A DNA stretch of 64,000 nt from Cricetomys ansorgei (taxonomy: Eukaryota > Chordata > Mammalia > Rodentia > Nesomyidae): positions 6,844,501 to 6,908,500 of the forward strand of contig JAMJFZ010001089.1 in the NCBI GenBank assembly GCA_026225945.1. The letters run 5' to 3'. A program made the translations under genes and the position numbers. This document shows positions 42,790 to 53,909 of the stretch, piece by piece. Position 1 is the first letter of the stretch. Every line of letters begins with the position of its first letter. Under the pieces are notes generated by a model. It searched no databases. It was not told the DNA's origin and saw only the letters and a program-made list of their open reading frames with translations.

Positions 42790-44438
42790 TCCTAGCTCAC
42801 AGCGGCAATCACGAGAAGGCAGAGGCGACAGATGGATATAGGTCTGGGGCTATAAGCAGAGTCCCAGTCAAACATGGGGAGGATAAAGAGGAGCTTGCAG
42901 AGTTTATGCAAGACCCAAAAAAGAACATTAAATAAAGCAGCCATGATCAGGGATCATTTAATGCCTGGGCAAACTGCTTCTGGGTCTGTGGACATCTTAC
43001 TGTCCATTATTACACCATAGCCATTGTACTGAGTCACATAAGTAAACAGGATAATTATCCATATGCTTTACTGAAGTCAAGGAAATATACATCCTTTAGA
43101 AAGTTTGTTTTTCCTGAAAGCTTACATCATGCGGGGTATCTCTCCCACACCCACCTTTTAATAAACATCGTATTGCTGTGGAACCCAGGCTAGCCCTTTG
43201 AGCTCCCATTCCTCCTACTTCTTCTGTTTTCTGGGTACCAAAGAAAATGATGGATTTCCTGATGACAGCAAATACTTGTAAAACACTTGCACCTGTTGAT
43301 CTTCAGCAGAACTGAAGTTTCTTTGCCCTTGATTCATGGACACAGATGCCATTTCCAGGCATTCTGGACAGATGGGAGCTTGCCAGGTCATGCATGGGTG
43401 CTGGGAGAGGATGAGCCAGTGTCCTGCTGTCTTGGAATGCTCCACAGCACCAGAGAAGGAAGGCTTCACGGATGTGAGTGTGGACCATGAACTCCCAGTT
43501 GTTATTGCTGGGGTTTCCTTTTGGACTGGGCTGGACTGCTCCAACAGTATCCTCCAGACAGCAGACCAAACAATTCTTCGTTCTCTCTTGTGTTTCTCCA
43601 AGCCAGTCTTATTGTTTATGTGTCTGCTGAGCAAGCTGATGGTGTTATTTGAAAATGGCTGCCAAGCTGCCACTGACAACTGGGTGACCACTCCATCTAC
43701 CGTGAGCTCAGAAGCTAGGGCACTGTGCAAGGGGAAATTCAACAGTCATCATGCCTGATACCAACAAATAGTTCCTCTCATCCACTTCACCTTGAAGCTC
43801 CTCTCCTGCAGCTCCTTTACTCCTGCAGCTCCTTCCCTGGTTGAACACCAAAGGAGCAATTTTTTTTTTTTGTATCAGCTCTCTTCGAGAACAAAGGCAT
43901 TAGCTGGCTGTGCTTTGGAGTTTTGCAGAGGGTTTCTGGGAGGTTCGGACAGTCCAGCTGAGGCTGATTTCTAACCTTGTTTATGTGAGTATCTGGGGCC
44001 AGATCGTTCGAGAAAAGGTCCCTGCCACCAGAGGTAGCCTGTCCTGGAACCCTCTGCCCCTTCCTGCTTGCTGTGGTAAGAGAGGCCTCTGAACCAGTCT
44101 CTGGGGTTCAGTCATCCTCTGAGGGAGTCTGGCTTTGTGATTTCAGGAATAGTAAGGGGAAATAATTAGTGCAGCCTCCTCCAGACCCTCAGACCTCAAG
44201 ATGGACAGCGAGTAAATGAAACCATTAAGTAAAGCTAATCACAGAGATTTGCCCGTCATGGTGGGTATCTCACAGTGGCTAAGCCACAGAATTAAAAAAC
44301 ATCATTCCCTTCCAGAAAATTCTGGAGAGCTAATGATGATCAAAGCAGGTGAAGCTGTTAAACCAGGAACCCAGTCTGCTCCATAAGACAATATCTACTT
44401 TCTGAAGGGCTATTGATAAGAAAATCAGCTGCTATTGC
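42790..44438. other. Unique sequence; chance open frames on both strands
   Basis: The 175-codon minus frame (43215-43742) and 140-codon plus frame (43336-43758) occupy the same DNA and show no domain I recognise. Confidence 0.45.
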
Positions 44439-44439
44439 T

Positions 44440-44655
44440 AATATTTATTAGTTGACTGCTGTGTGCTAGGAATAGATCTGAGTGTCTCTTGCATTTGGTC
44501 TTCATAGAGGCCTTCCAGGGGGTGCTGGGATTCTTGGCAGTTTGCTGACAAGAACACTTAAAGAGACTGAATCTTTCAGGTATGAGCTGTAAGTGTCACA
44601 AGTGGGATTTGAACCCAGATGTCTGACCTCACAGCCGCTGTCTTTCTCTTAGCAC
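44440..44655 (-). mobile_element. MIR SINE, long copy
   Basis: CTAATATTTATTAGTTGACT, GCTGTGTGCTAGGAATAGAT, CACAAGTGGGATTTGAACCC, AGATGTCTGACCTCACAGCC. Both ends of a reversed MIR are recognisable. Confidence 0.85.
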
Positions 44656-44949
44656 TCAGAGATCTGGGGGGTGGGCACTACTGTCCTTTCCTTCCTGTTT
44701 CTGTAGTATGCTGCCGAAGGAAGCCTAGGGGTCTGAGCCTTCAGCTCATTAGAGGAGGAAGCTGATGACCCTCTCTTCATCCCCAGGCCAAGGGCTCTCA
44801 AGAGTTCTCTATACACTGAAAAGCCATAAAATGTTTCTGAGAAAAATGAAAGAAGAGAGAAAGAAAAACACAATGTATTCAAGAACCAGAAGACTCAATA
44901 CTGGTGAGAGGTCAGCCCTCCACCCAAGAAAAATCCTAATGCAATCTTT
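44656..44949. other. Unique sequence
   Basis: No recognised repeat or gene. Confidence 0.5.
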
Positions 44950-45631
44950 TGATAGGAATCGAAAGACTAGTTTTTAACTTCATGGGCAAACATAAACTAC
45001 CCAGATTAAGAAAATCAAACCGCAACAAGCTAAAAGCAAGACACTTTACAGAGGAGCTTGGAGGGATACGACCCAGTATCAGGGTTCACCAAATCCGACT
45101 AGCACAACTGTAGGACCTTATGGACAAGCGGGTCAATACGATAGAGTTGTCCCTCACACATGTGTGGGTAACTGACTTGACCAAGGAACAAGCAAAATTG
45201 ACTGGAGAAACAGACCTGTCATTAAATGGTATCAGTACAGTGGATTACCCACATAGAAAGTGTTGGACTTCATCCCTTATCATTTATCATAGAAGCATTA
45301 AGAGATGAGTGTAAAGCCTAAAAATATAAACCATTGGAGAAAATGTTTGTGACTCTGGGTTAGACAAAGATTTCTAACCTTGGATATTGCATCAAAAAAG
45401 CACACTCTGAAAGAAACAAAGTAATGAATAGAACTCCATCCACAATGGAACACTTGTTCCTTTAAAGACATCGTTAACAAAATGAAAAACAAGGCTGGCG
45501 TTGGAAGAAAAAGACTGCCATACATCAGTCTGACTAAGCAAGAATAGGTAAGAAAATCTCAGTAATAAGAAAGCAACTCACGTAAAAGGTGTAAAATACT
45601 TGAACAAACATTTGGTAAGAGCGGACACAAT
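44950..45631 (+). mobile_element. Ancient L1M fragment, part 1 (ORF2 3' half)
   Basis: TGGACAAGCGGGTCAATACG, GTTGTCCCTCACACATGTGT, GACCAAGGAACAAGCAAAAT, GTGTTGGACTTCATCCCTTA, CCATTGGAGAAAATGTTTGT, TAGACAAAGATTTCTAACC. The order corresponds to the last third of an old L1 ORF2. Stops and indels abound, so it is a dead copy. The left edge is approximate. Confidence 0.72.
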
Positions 45632-45960
45632 GGGTGGGTGGATGGCTCAGTTGGTAAAGTGTTTGTTGCACTAGTATGAAGACCTGAATTCCATCCCCAG
45701 TACCCGGGTGAAGAAGCTGGACACAATGACACGGGCATGTAATCCTAGACCTAGACTTGAAGATTGCTGGGGTGTGATGTCCAGTCAGCCCTGCCTGCTG
45801 GGTCAGTGAGCTCCAAGCCAGTGAGAGAAACACTGTCTCAAAAACGAGGATGGAGATTTATTGAGGAACACACACAGTGTTGACCTCTGACCTCCACAGT
45901 CACGTGCACCCTACCACCACCATACACACGCCTAAAGAACACGGGGGAGACCAAGAAGCA
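45632..45960 (+). mobile_element. B4-type composite SINE inserted in the L1M
   Basis: Head GGATGGCTCAGTTGGTAAAG, B box GACCTGAATTCCATCCCCAG, body TGGGTCAGTGAGCTCCAAGC, GTGAGAGAAACACTGTCTCA, tail GTGTTGACCTCTGACCTCCA. All three modules are present. Confidence 0.87.
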
Positions 45961-46386
45961 CACGACAAGATGATTTAACATCTCTAGTCACAAGTAAAAT
46001 CCAGAAAATGTCACTCCAACCCTCTAAAATTAAAAGGATAATCTGACTACACCAAGTGTTGACAAAGATGTGGAGGAATGGAACATTCACGTATTGCTGA
46101 TGGGGATGCAGTTGGGCAGTGTCTTACTTAGAAAGTCAGAAGTAGACCAGATGCATGGCCTATTCCCATGTGTTAGCCAAGAGAAAAGAAGGTGTATTTC
46201 CATACAAATACTTTAACATCAAGGTTTAAGGAACTTTATTTCTAACTGCCCCAAGCTGGGAACAACCCATGTGATAAATTGTGGTCCACTCATACAAGGA
46301 ATGCTACCCAGCAGCAAGAAGAATGTTGACATTATGTTAAAACACCGATAGAAATCGAATAAAGTACGTTAAGTAAAAGAAGCCAG
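45961..46386 (+). mobile_element. Ancient L1M fragment, part 2
   Basis: AAGTGTTGACAAAGATGTGG, GTATTGCTGATGGGGATGCA, TAACTGCCCCAAGCTGGGAA, TGTGGTCCACTCATACAAGG, AATGCTACCCAGCAGCAAGA, GTTAAGTAAAAGAAGCCAGC continue the L1 text after the SINE insertion. Confidence 0.88.
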
Positions 46387-46745
46387 CAGGGCTGAGGAGA
46401 TGGCTCAGTCAGTATAGTGTCTGCCGTGTAAGCCTGGACACCTGAGTATGAATCCCCAAGCACTCACATAAAAATTCAGGCATTGATTGACATGCCTATA
46501 AACCCACTGCCAGAGGGATGGGGGGTGAGAGATGAATCTCTGGTGCTCATTGGCCAGGCAGCCTAGCTGAATGGATGAGCTCTAGGCTCAGTGAGAGACC
46601 CTGCCTCAAAAAATATGGTGGAGAGTGATTAAAAAAGACATCCCCGTATAAACCTTTGGCTTCCACATACATGCAAATACACATGCCTGCGTTCCTGCAT
46701 GCATGTTGGTACACCCTCGTGAACATGTCTATACACCCCATGTGC
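46387..46745 (+). mobile_element. Second B4-type composite SINE inserted in the L1M
   Basis: GGCTGAGGAGATGGCTCAGT, ACCTGAGTATGAATCCCCAA, TGGATGAGCTCTAGGCTCAG, TGAGAGACCCTGCCTCAAAA, TGGTGGAGAGTGATTAAAAA, TTGGCTTCCACATACATGC. Complete, with tRNA-like A and B boxes. Confidence 0.9.
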
Positions 46746-46750
46746 ACACA

Positions 46751-46786
<36 letters not shown>
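46746..46786. repeat. (CA)n tail microsatellite
   Basis: CA run at the 3' tail of the SINE, where these elements normally carry a CACACA-rich end. Confidence 0.97.
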
Positions 46787-46789
<3 letters not shown>

Positions 46790-46854
46790 CCATCATAGCT
46801 ATTCTTCCCTCATACATTTTTCTAAGAAATTCAAATAATTAAAAGAAAAAAAAA

Positions 46855-47050
46855 CAGGTTGCCTAGGGAACGTAGGAGGAGTCAGGAGGTGGAGCTAAAA
46901 ATGAGTTGATGGAGTGTTCACTGTCCAGACGGAAATGACAGTTTCACAGGTGTTTACATATGTTACCATTAGAGAAGTGTAACGTGTTTGTATATTTAGT
47001 TTCTTACACGCCCATTATGCTTTAGTAAATCTCTTTAAAGAAACCGAGTA
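46855..47050 (+). mobile_element. Ancient L1M fragment, part 3 (3' UTR end)
   Basis: GGTTGCCTAGGGAACGTAGG, ACAGTTTCACAGGTGTTTAC, ATATGTTACCATTAGAG, TTTAGTAAATCTCTTTAAAG resemble the distal 3' UTR of old L1 elements, in the correct order after part 2. Confidence 0.7.
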
Positions 47051-47284
47051 GGTAATGTTGAGATGTAGGTTTGTATATGACGGAAAGTTTGGCGCCCAGA
47101 GTACTTCTCCTAGACATACAGATAAAGCTATTTCTAAAAATCCATGAACCATAATTTTTGAGAATTTCGTACACGAGTATGCTGCGTTTGCTTCATTTCC
47201 AGCCTTCCCTCTTCCTATTCCCACTTCTCCCGTCCCCATACCGTATTCCCTCTCAAAATCATGTGACTTATGAGCTATTTTTAA

Positions 47285-47830
47285 AAAATCGTCGTATTTG
47301 TTCACATTTATGGGGGCAGTAGTGTGAAGCTTTGGTACATATACGCCAACGGGTCACAACTGGAGGGGTGTAATGGGCTCGTCCGCAACAAACACTCACC
47401 ACTGTGCTGGGGACATTCAAAATCGCCTCTACCAGTTTTCCTTTTTTTATTAATTAATTGTAAGAGAGTTCCCTGCTGTGTCTCAGACCTTCCTGCTATG
47501 TCTCCTTTCGACCTCTGCCTACCCGTCCAGCATTCTTACCCATCCATCTCCCCTCTCTAGACTCATGTCCTTCCAAACCTCTACTGGCCAGTGTTCTACT
47601 TCTGTGAGATCAGCTTCTGAGCTCCCTCGTGAGTGTGAAAGTTGCAATCGGCGTCTCCAGGCCTGTCTCGTTCCACCCACACCCAGGTAGTTCACTCCAC
47701 ACAGCATCTTGTTCTATCCGTATGGCTGGTTGCAAATGACAATATTTTATTCATTTCTGTGGCAGAGGAGCGTTCTGCCATGTATGTCAGGGCATAATAT
47801 TCTCCATCCCCCTCATCCACTGCCTTGCGT
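47285..47830 (-). mobile_element. Ancient L1 3' fragment, antisense
   Basis: CACATTTATGGGGGCAGTAG, TGTGAAGCTTTGGTACATAT, TTCTACTTCTGTGAGATCAG, GGTTGCAAATGACAATATTT, TATTCATTTCTGTGGCAGAG. This is the reverse of the old-L1 3' region (GTTGTTGCAAATGACAGGATTTC and its flank). Confidence 0.72.
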
Positions 47831-48870
47831 ATTCCTACTGAGACTCCATAGTAATCCTTATGACTTATTCTTGTTTTCGCTTTTCACCTCATGCCCAAGA
47901 TTCCAGATGGAGTTGGAGTTGGTGGCAGAGTAGAGAAGGCACAGGGGTGAGACTTACAACACCTATCACCCAACAGGTGAGGGGGTTGTGTAACCCACCT
48001 TGGAAGCTGGGACTTGTCACCGTATCTCTCACCTAACAGCTACTGTAAGGGAAGGAGGTGTGGAAAAACCTGGAAAATGTTTACTCTGTCAACGGCGTTG
48101 CTGCTGTTGAGGAGGCTGTCTATGGCAGAGTCACGGAGGCAACGGCCTGTTAAAAAGCTCTTGGATTTTTCCATCCCTTTAGCCCACAGCCTGTGTCTGT
48201 CTTTCAATACAGCGAGTGTCTTGCTGGGTCACTGAAAACAATTGTAGCATTAGAACAACCCTTGGATGCGGTGTCGTCACGATGACCCAAGTCTCGTTCA
48301 GAGGAAGGGCTGAGGTGTTGCCAAGCAACGTTCTGTCTGCTCAGGTGGAGTCATCCCTCACTGTGTTGTTGAGCTTGCAGAGTACACAATGGCCTGAGAT
48401 ATGTTAGGCTCATAAAAGTGGTTTTGTTGGTGTACTTGTAAAGCAAGCAACACCCAGCGTTAGGAGAATGATATCAATTTAAGGTAATTAATATGACTTG
48501 TAAGTAGACCAGCATGCTTTGCATCTCTGATGACAGGTCTCTTAGGCTATCCACAGAGTCAGAAGAGAGTTCTTAAAACCTGACTGCTGATGATATAAGA
48601 CAGTCTAGACCATGGGGTAGCTATGACAGTGTATCAAGGAACCATAGTGCCAACACCATATCTTCCCTAGGTATGGGAAGAAGAGAATGAGATGAAATCC
48701 TGAAGGATGTAGGTAGCTGACCTTGAACTCTGTAGGTTTGCTCTTCCTTCTGCTTTATCTGTCATCTGGGAAGCAGAATTATAAAGGTATATAAAGATAG
48801 ATCCAGGAAAGTCGCAACGAGGCGGTCCTGGTCATCACTGCAGACTTATTTCCTATTATCACTATTTGAT
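47831..48870. other. Unique sequence, no feature seen
   Basis: No recognised repeat or gene. Confidence 0.5.
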
Positions 48871-48871
48871 T

Positions 48872-49005
48872 TTCATCTGTTGGTTTTGAGACAGGATATT
48901 ACTTTGCAGCCCAGGTTGACCTCAAACCCATGGCAATCCTCCAGCCTCAGACTCTGGATTAATGGAATCCTAGGCATGTGATGTCACACTTGGGTTATTA
49001 TTTAA
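48872..49005 (-). mobile_element. Old B1/7SL-like SINE
   Basis: TTGGTTTTGAGACAGGATAT, TTTGCAGCCCAGGTTGACCT, CAATCCTCCAGCCTCAGACT, AATCCTAGGCATGTGATGTC. Reversed and diverged. Confidence 0.8.
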
Positions 49006-49073
49006 CGTTTCAAATAAAAAAAAAAAAAAAAGAACAGCTTATATTAATGCTTTTCAGCCAAGTGGCAGAGGCT

Positions 49074-49115
49074 ATTTATTTATTTATTTACTTACTTACT
49101 TACTTATTTATTTTC
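49074..49115. repeat. (TTTA)n/(TTAC)n microsatellite
   Basis: TTTA units, then TTAC units, then TTTA again. Confidence 0.95.
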
Positions 49116-49175
49116 TCTAGCTGTTATGGAGAGGAGAGGTCAGAATGTTAAATAGTTTGTTCAAGACCCTTAAAA

Positions 49176-49297
49176 ATATGGACAGTGTAATTGGGTATCC
49201 ATGATCCCAGAACCTGGGAGATGCAGATAGGGAGATTGTACGTGTTAGGCTGGCATGGGACACATATTACAACTCTGTTGCACACCACAAATGTAAC
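49176..49297 (+). mobile_element. Diverged B1-like SINE
   Basis: ATCCATGATCCCAGAACCTG, GGAGATGCAGATAGGGAGAT, CATATTACAACTCTGTTGCA. Order fits an old 7SL-type SINE with the CA tract at its tail. Confidence 0.5.
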
Positions 49298-49503
49298 ACA
49301 CACACACATATGCACATACACAAATGCACATACGCACACACACAGATACACATATGCACACACACACAGATATACACATATGCACACACACAACACACAA
49401 ATACACACATATGCACATACACATGCACACAGACACACACACACACACACAACACACAAATATACACATATGCACACAGGCATTCACACATACACACACA
49501 CAA
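49298..49503. repeat. CA-rich imperfect repeat, about 200 bp
   Basis: CACACA with ATGCACATA and ACACAAATACACA units recurring. Open frames over it are repeat translations. Confidence 0.97.
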
Positions 49504-49556
49504 ATGGGTTAGTAACATGCAGATTTCAACTAGTCAGCTACAGATCCCATAGATGT

Positions 49557-49740
49557 GAGGCCAGTGAGATAGCTCAATAGGTAAAGGCTCTTGCCACCAA
49601 GCTATACAACTTGGGCTCAGTCCTGGGGACCCACACGGTAGAAGAAAAGAGCCGGCTCCTTCAAGTTGTCCTCTGACCTCGCATGTGTGCTGTGACACAC
49701 CACCCTCCCTGACAAATAAATAAACAAGCATGAAAACAAA
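49557..49740 (+). mobile_element. tRNA-derived B2-superfamily SINE
   Basis: CCAGTGAGATAGCTCAATAG, GGTAAAGGCTCTTGCCACCA, GGGCTCAGTCCTGGGGACCC, TCAAGTTGTCCTCTGACCTC and an AATAAATAAAC tail. Same family as 14663-14812. Confidence 0.9.
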
Positions 49741-51312
49741 AATGACCCTTCAGACGTGCAAACTCTCTCGTGGACGTGAGGCTTCTTAAATGTTCTTAAA
49801 CACAGGCATGTAATTAACTACCCAGGTCTACAAATGTAGAGGTTTAGAGGTAGATTTTCCCCTCCAGTGAGGCCTCTCTGCTGACGAGATGTCAATCTCC
49901 CCAGGCTGTTCTCAGACTCCATCGGGGAGACCTGGTGAGTGAGCACCCGTTTCCTCATTTTTATCTAGTTCTTTTTGGAAGCCTCTGTTTCTTTTCACAT
50001 TTTGTCTGACTTGAGGGCAACCCTTCCAGGCTCATTTTCCCCAAGCCACATGACGGCTGTAAGTCAGACTTCCTTTAGAACTTCTTTCCAGAAAGCCCGT
50101 CTCCACCCTTTCAACTTATCTTGGAAGAACCAAATTCAAACATAAGCCTGCAGGGCGACACTTGGCCCCTGAGTGAAGCAGGACACGTATTCGGTTTCTA
50201 CTTTTCTCAGCTTTCCCTGCAATAATCGTGTCTCTTTTAGGAGCCAGGATGCATTGCCTATAATTAGGGTTTGCTACTGGTACTTTCTCCATGAAGCTTG
50301 CATCTGTCCAGCTCTCATACCCACAGGCGCTGTCTGGGAACTGTGGCTTCAGGGTTGAGTCGTCATAGACGTCCTCAGCCTGGAGCCCTACAGCGTAAGT
50401 TCTGGAAAGAAGCACCGACCATATTTGGTACTTCATGAACACTTTCATATATCGATAAGAATCAATCCAGGTGTGTAAGAAGCCTTCCGGAAAATGAGTC
50501 ACTCATCACCTGCGCACCTGTCCATTTCTCTACCTTTTTTGAGTTGAGTTTGGATCCACCCTGTAACTTAGTTTCCATCGACAGGAAGTTAGTGGGAGCA
50601 ATTCTCTCTATTTTCCATGTTTCTCCCCGATATGTCCCCTACTCTTCTCTACTTCATCAAGTCTGCAGAGACTGAGGGACCTAGAAAAGCCAGGGCCACA
50701 TGGTGGAGAAAACCCGGTTTTCTGGGGACAGCTGACCAAGACAGTCATGGTCTGTCCCACAGGAAAGAACTCACTTGTATTGCGCCGAGCCACCAGGAGT
50801 GCCGGGCTGGCTTTTTACTGTAGCTTCCCATGGTACTATCATGACTAACGTGCCTTCTAGCTGTGCTTAGTTAAAGAATGCCACAGTGTAGGGAAGAGAT
50901 AGAAAGAAATTAGAACGGGGCAGGGGGTAGATAGCACTATATAAAAACTGCGGAAGAACGCTTCTCTGAGTCAGCCGGGGGAACCCTGAGAGAGCTGTGG
51001 AAGACAGGGGAAAGTACACACACTCCTTTTTCATGCAGTGACGACTCTGTGCGTGTTACAGCACATGAGTTAAATTGGGAGACAGTTTTAAAGAGAATAA
51101 AGACAAAGTATGAGGGGGAAGCAAAGTACTGGAAACTTCTGTTACCAATCAGGACGGATCCAGAGTCAATTTTTTTTTTTTTTTAAAATCAGGAATATAA
51201 ACCTAGGGAAAAGAGGAGTCACCCCGCCCTGGCTTGTGATGCTTGTACGGAGACGGTGAGCCTGGAACCGCAGTAGAGCTCTTGGTAAGTATAACGTTTT
51301 CATTGCACTACT
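49741..51312. other. Unique sequence, possible promoter/donor motifs
   Basis: TATATAAAAA at 50938-50947 and a GTAAGT donor at 51285 are discussed as a finding. A 128-codon minus frame (50116-50502) has no recognised domain. Poly(T) at 51171-51184. Confidence 0.4.
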
Positions 51313-51314
51313 TC

Positions 51315-51556
51315 TAGGTTTATTTAAAAAGATTTATTAGTTCTTATTTTTGTGTGTATGTGTGTTTTATCTGCATGTATGTCTGTACACACTGTGGTGT
51401 GCAGTGCCCTTAGAGGCCAGAAGAGGGCAGCAGATCCAGTAGACTAGAAGTTTCAAGACCATTGTGAGCCACCACGTGGGTTCTGGGGACCGAACCCTGG
51501 AACCCTGGAACCCTGGAAAATCAAGTCAGTGCTCCCAACTGCTGAGCTCTCTAGGA
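51315..51556 (-). mobile_element. B3 SINE (B2 superfamily) with internal 9-bp triplication
   Basis: AAAAAGATTTATTAGTTCTT tail, TTATCTGCATGTATGTCTGT, AGAGGCCAGAAGAGGGCAGC, ATTGTGAGCCACCACGTGGG, TTCTGGGGACCGAACCCTGG. GAACCCTGG/AACCCTGGA is present three times in tandem at 51492-51518. Confidence 0.9.
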
Positions 51557-52325
51557 TCTTTCTCATCGTGTGGAAAATGACTTAGGCCTTGGTGGCTCCG
51601 GATGGCTCCGGAAAGTGATCTACTCAAGTTTTCTTCTTCCCACATTTTGACGGAGTAAAAGTATCATTTGCAAGACATCCCTAAAGCTTCATAGTTTAGA
51701 ATAAATGAGTCTTATTTGTGGGGAAAGGGAGCTACAGATGACACTGTCAAACCACATGAGCTGGTGTTAAATCTGGAGAAAGGGAAAAAACGATTGGCTC
51801 TTCGGGGTCGCTTGCTGTGCTACAGTCCCTGCTGTCTTCCAGGACCTCGGCCTGTCATCCTGGTGGGCAATTTCCGCAGCTGGGCTTCCTGAGCCGTAAT
51901 GAGGCAATGCCTCCTGAGGAGAAAACGGAGCCTTGATCCAGGTGTGCCTGTTGCAGGCTGCTTTCACACCTGCAAGGAACTCCACTCTTGAATATGCTTC
52001 CCATTCCTCTAGACAAGCCCAGGGGATCCACACCCTTCAATAAAATGCCTGTCTGCACTAAAGTACTTTTCGGGGCTGACTTACACTTCAGTAAACCTAG
52101 AGGGCCAGAGAGAGCATTGGTTTCATCCTGGAACTAACACGGTCTGTACGTGTTTTAGTTTTAGAAGACTTGATACTTGTGCAAGAGGGAGAGGTCTTCA
52201 AGATGTTCTGTGATACCCATTACCCGCACTCAGGACATCCTTGACAGCGAGGGCAGCGGAGTTGTCTGCAGGAATCTTCTCAGTGTGGAACTAACCGAGC
52301 TCAGACAGATAGTACTGTGATCAAA
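51557..52325. other. Unique sequence, no feature seen
   Basis: No recognised repeat or gene. Confidence 0.5.
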
Positions 52326-52363
52326 ATGAGTACCCTCGACCTCAATGAGTACCCTCGACCTCA
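52326..52363. repeat. Perfect 19-bp tandem duplication
   Basis: ATGAGTACCCTCGACCTCA occurs at 52326 and again at 52345 with no mismatch. Confidence 0.97.
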
Positions 52364-52384
52364 ATCAGAAAGCCTTCAGGTTTC

Positions 52385-52548
52385 CTGTGTATTAGAAAGC
52401 TACACTGCGCTTGCTAAAATGGTGCATCCCTGGGCCCCACCTTGGATGCTATAAATGAGAGTCACTGAGGATGGGGAGGGTCTGGGGATCTGTGTCTCAA
52501 CAGTCTTCACCGGTGATTCTGAGTGCCTAGGATTTGTGACACATTTTC
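52385..52548 (+). mobile_element. MER5A-like hAT-Charlie element
   Basis: ATCCCTGGGCCCCACCTTGG, GGGTCTGGGGATCTGTGTCT, CAACAGTCTTCACCGGTGAT, TCTGAGTGCCTAGG. Matches the inner and right part of MER5A-type elements. Confidence 0.72.
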
Positions 52549-52654
52549 TTTAAGGTTAGAAGACGAAGCTTCCGTTTCTGCCTCAACTGCAGCCAATGGC
52601 TGCCAGTGAGGCTATTTGTGAACAGGGAGAGAGAATGAGTGGGAGTAAGAGATA

Positions 52655-52772
52655 GATACAGATGGATAGATAGATAGATAGATGGATGATAGATAGATGA
52701 ATGGATAGATAGGTAGACAGATAGATAGATAGATAGATAGATGGATGATAGATGGATGAATGGATAGATAGG

Positions 52773-52804
<32 letters not shown>

Positions 52805-52806
52805 CA
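52655..52806. repeat. (GATA)n array with a 59-bp higher-order unit
   Basis: GATA, GATG and GAAT units. The string GATGGATGATAGAT begins at 52681, and its near-copy GATGGATGATAGATGG begins at 52740, so a block of about 59 bp is repeated within the tetranucleotide array. Confidence 0.95.
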
Positions 52807-53525
52807 GACTTTGAAACGTGTGACAGGTACTTGTGGTACTAAGGGAGCCTGGAGGAAAATATGGACTTCAATACGCTAATGAGCACCACAGGTTGCCATA
52901 TGTCCCTTCTGCCAGAGGTAAGGAAAATGACTCCTTTTGGCAGATGGGAACTGATTTCCAGAGTTCCTGAGAAATGCTGTCTTTTCTCTAACTTCCAGAA
53001 ATCTAGAGTCCATTTTGAGCTCATTTCTGGATATATGGACTGCCTTTTGGAGTTTGGGGAATTGGAGTTTCCTGTGGAGCGTCGTCACACCTTCCTCTTA
53101 GCCAGACAGGAGCACAGAGTAAATGTGGACCTTGGCCCTGCATGGAACTTGTGTCTAACAGGGAAGAAGGGACAATGTGTGTGGACTGTTTCCGTCTCTG
53201 GGAAGTGTGATCTGGCTTTTAGTCTTCAGATTAACCACAATTCTTCACTCCAACGGTCAGTTTCCCCGCCCCCCAGTGAGGGGGCAAAGCGTGGACGCCA
53301 ATGAAAGAAGCTTGCTGTTTACAGCGCTTCTTAGCCAGCCCCTTGTCCTTGCCAGGCGTGCCTGGGTAAACATTTAACTACCAGCGCTCTGAAAACAAAT
53401 CATAATCAAACAACTCTGCAAAGGGTGCCTGGCACTTCTGCAGCTCTCAGATAGCCCTGCAGGTGTGATGCGAACTCTTCGCTGACTGTTGATGTCATAT
53501 CTGAACGGTGACCTCTGGGCCTGCT
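52807..53525. other. Unique sequence; 147-codon chance frame
   Basis: The plus frame at 52861-53304 has no recognised domain and no splice support. No repeat family recognised. Confidence 0.45.
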
Positions 53526-53563
53526 TTTTTTTTTCTGAGTTTTTTTTTTTTTTTTTTTTTTTG
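53526..53563. repeat. Poly(T) tract
   Basis: Two T runs (about 10 and 22) separated by CTGAG. Confidence 0.97.
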
Positions 53564-53909
53564 TAAGCGGTTTAGTTTTGAGAGTGTTTATGACATCAAC
53601 ACAGGTTTTTCCCAAAGGTTGGTCCTGGCCAAACTCACACCTGAGGTATTTTCAACTCGTGTTGATTCTCAACTTTGGCATGAAGACCTAAAGCTGAGAC
53701 AGTCCTGTATCTGGGAATTGTCACTGTTGCTGCTGGAAGCAGAAATCAGGGAACTCAGGAGGACCACCAAGACATGCCTACAGCAAGGTCCCAAGGCCCC
53801 GCTCTCAGCAGGGGTTTCCTCACACCCTGCCTCTCTTCTCTCCCTTGGGTGTGTGCACCCCCTGTAACTCTGGTGCCATAGACCGATCTTGGGGGTCTAG
53901 TATGTGACC

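Noticed and set aside
43215..43758. 175-codon minus frame and 140-codon plus frame
   Set aside because: Same DNA open on both strands, no domain recognised, no supporting splice sites noticed.
46387..46460. tRNA-like sequence with A- and B-box motifs
   Set aside because: It is the head of a SINE, not a tRNA gene: the 3' half does not close a cloverleaf and the SINE body follows.
50116..50502. 128-codon minus-strand frame with a TTCTTTCCAG acceptor-like site near 50402
   Set aside because: The same text carries a GTAAGT donor-like site on the opposite strand, so the signals are ambiguous, and no domain is recognisable.
52861..53304. 147-codon plus-strand frame
   Set aside because: No domain and no promoter or splice evidence; a 66-codon shadow frame overlaps it.
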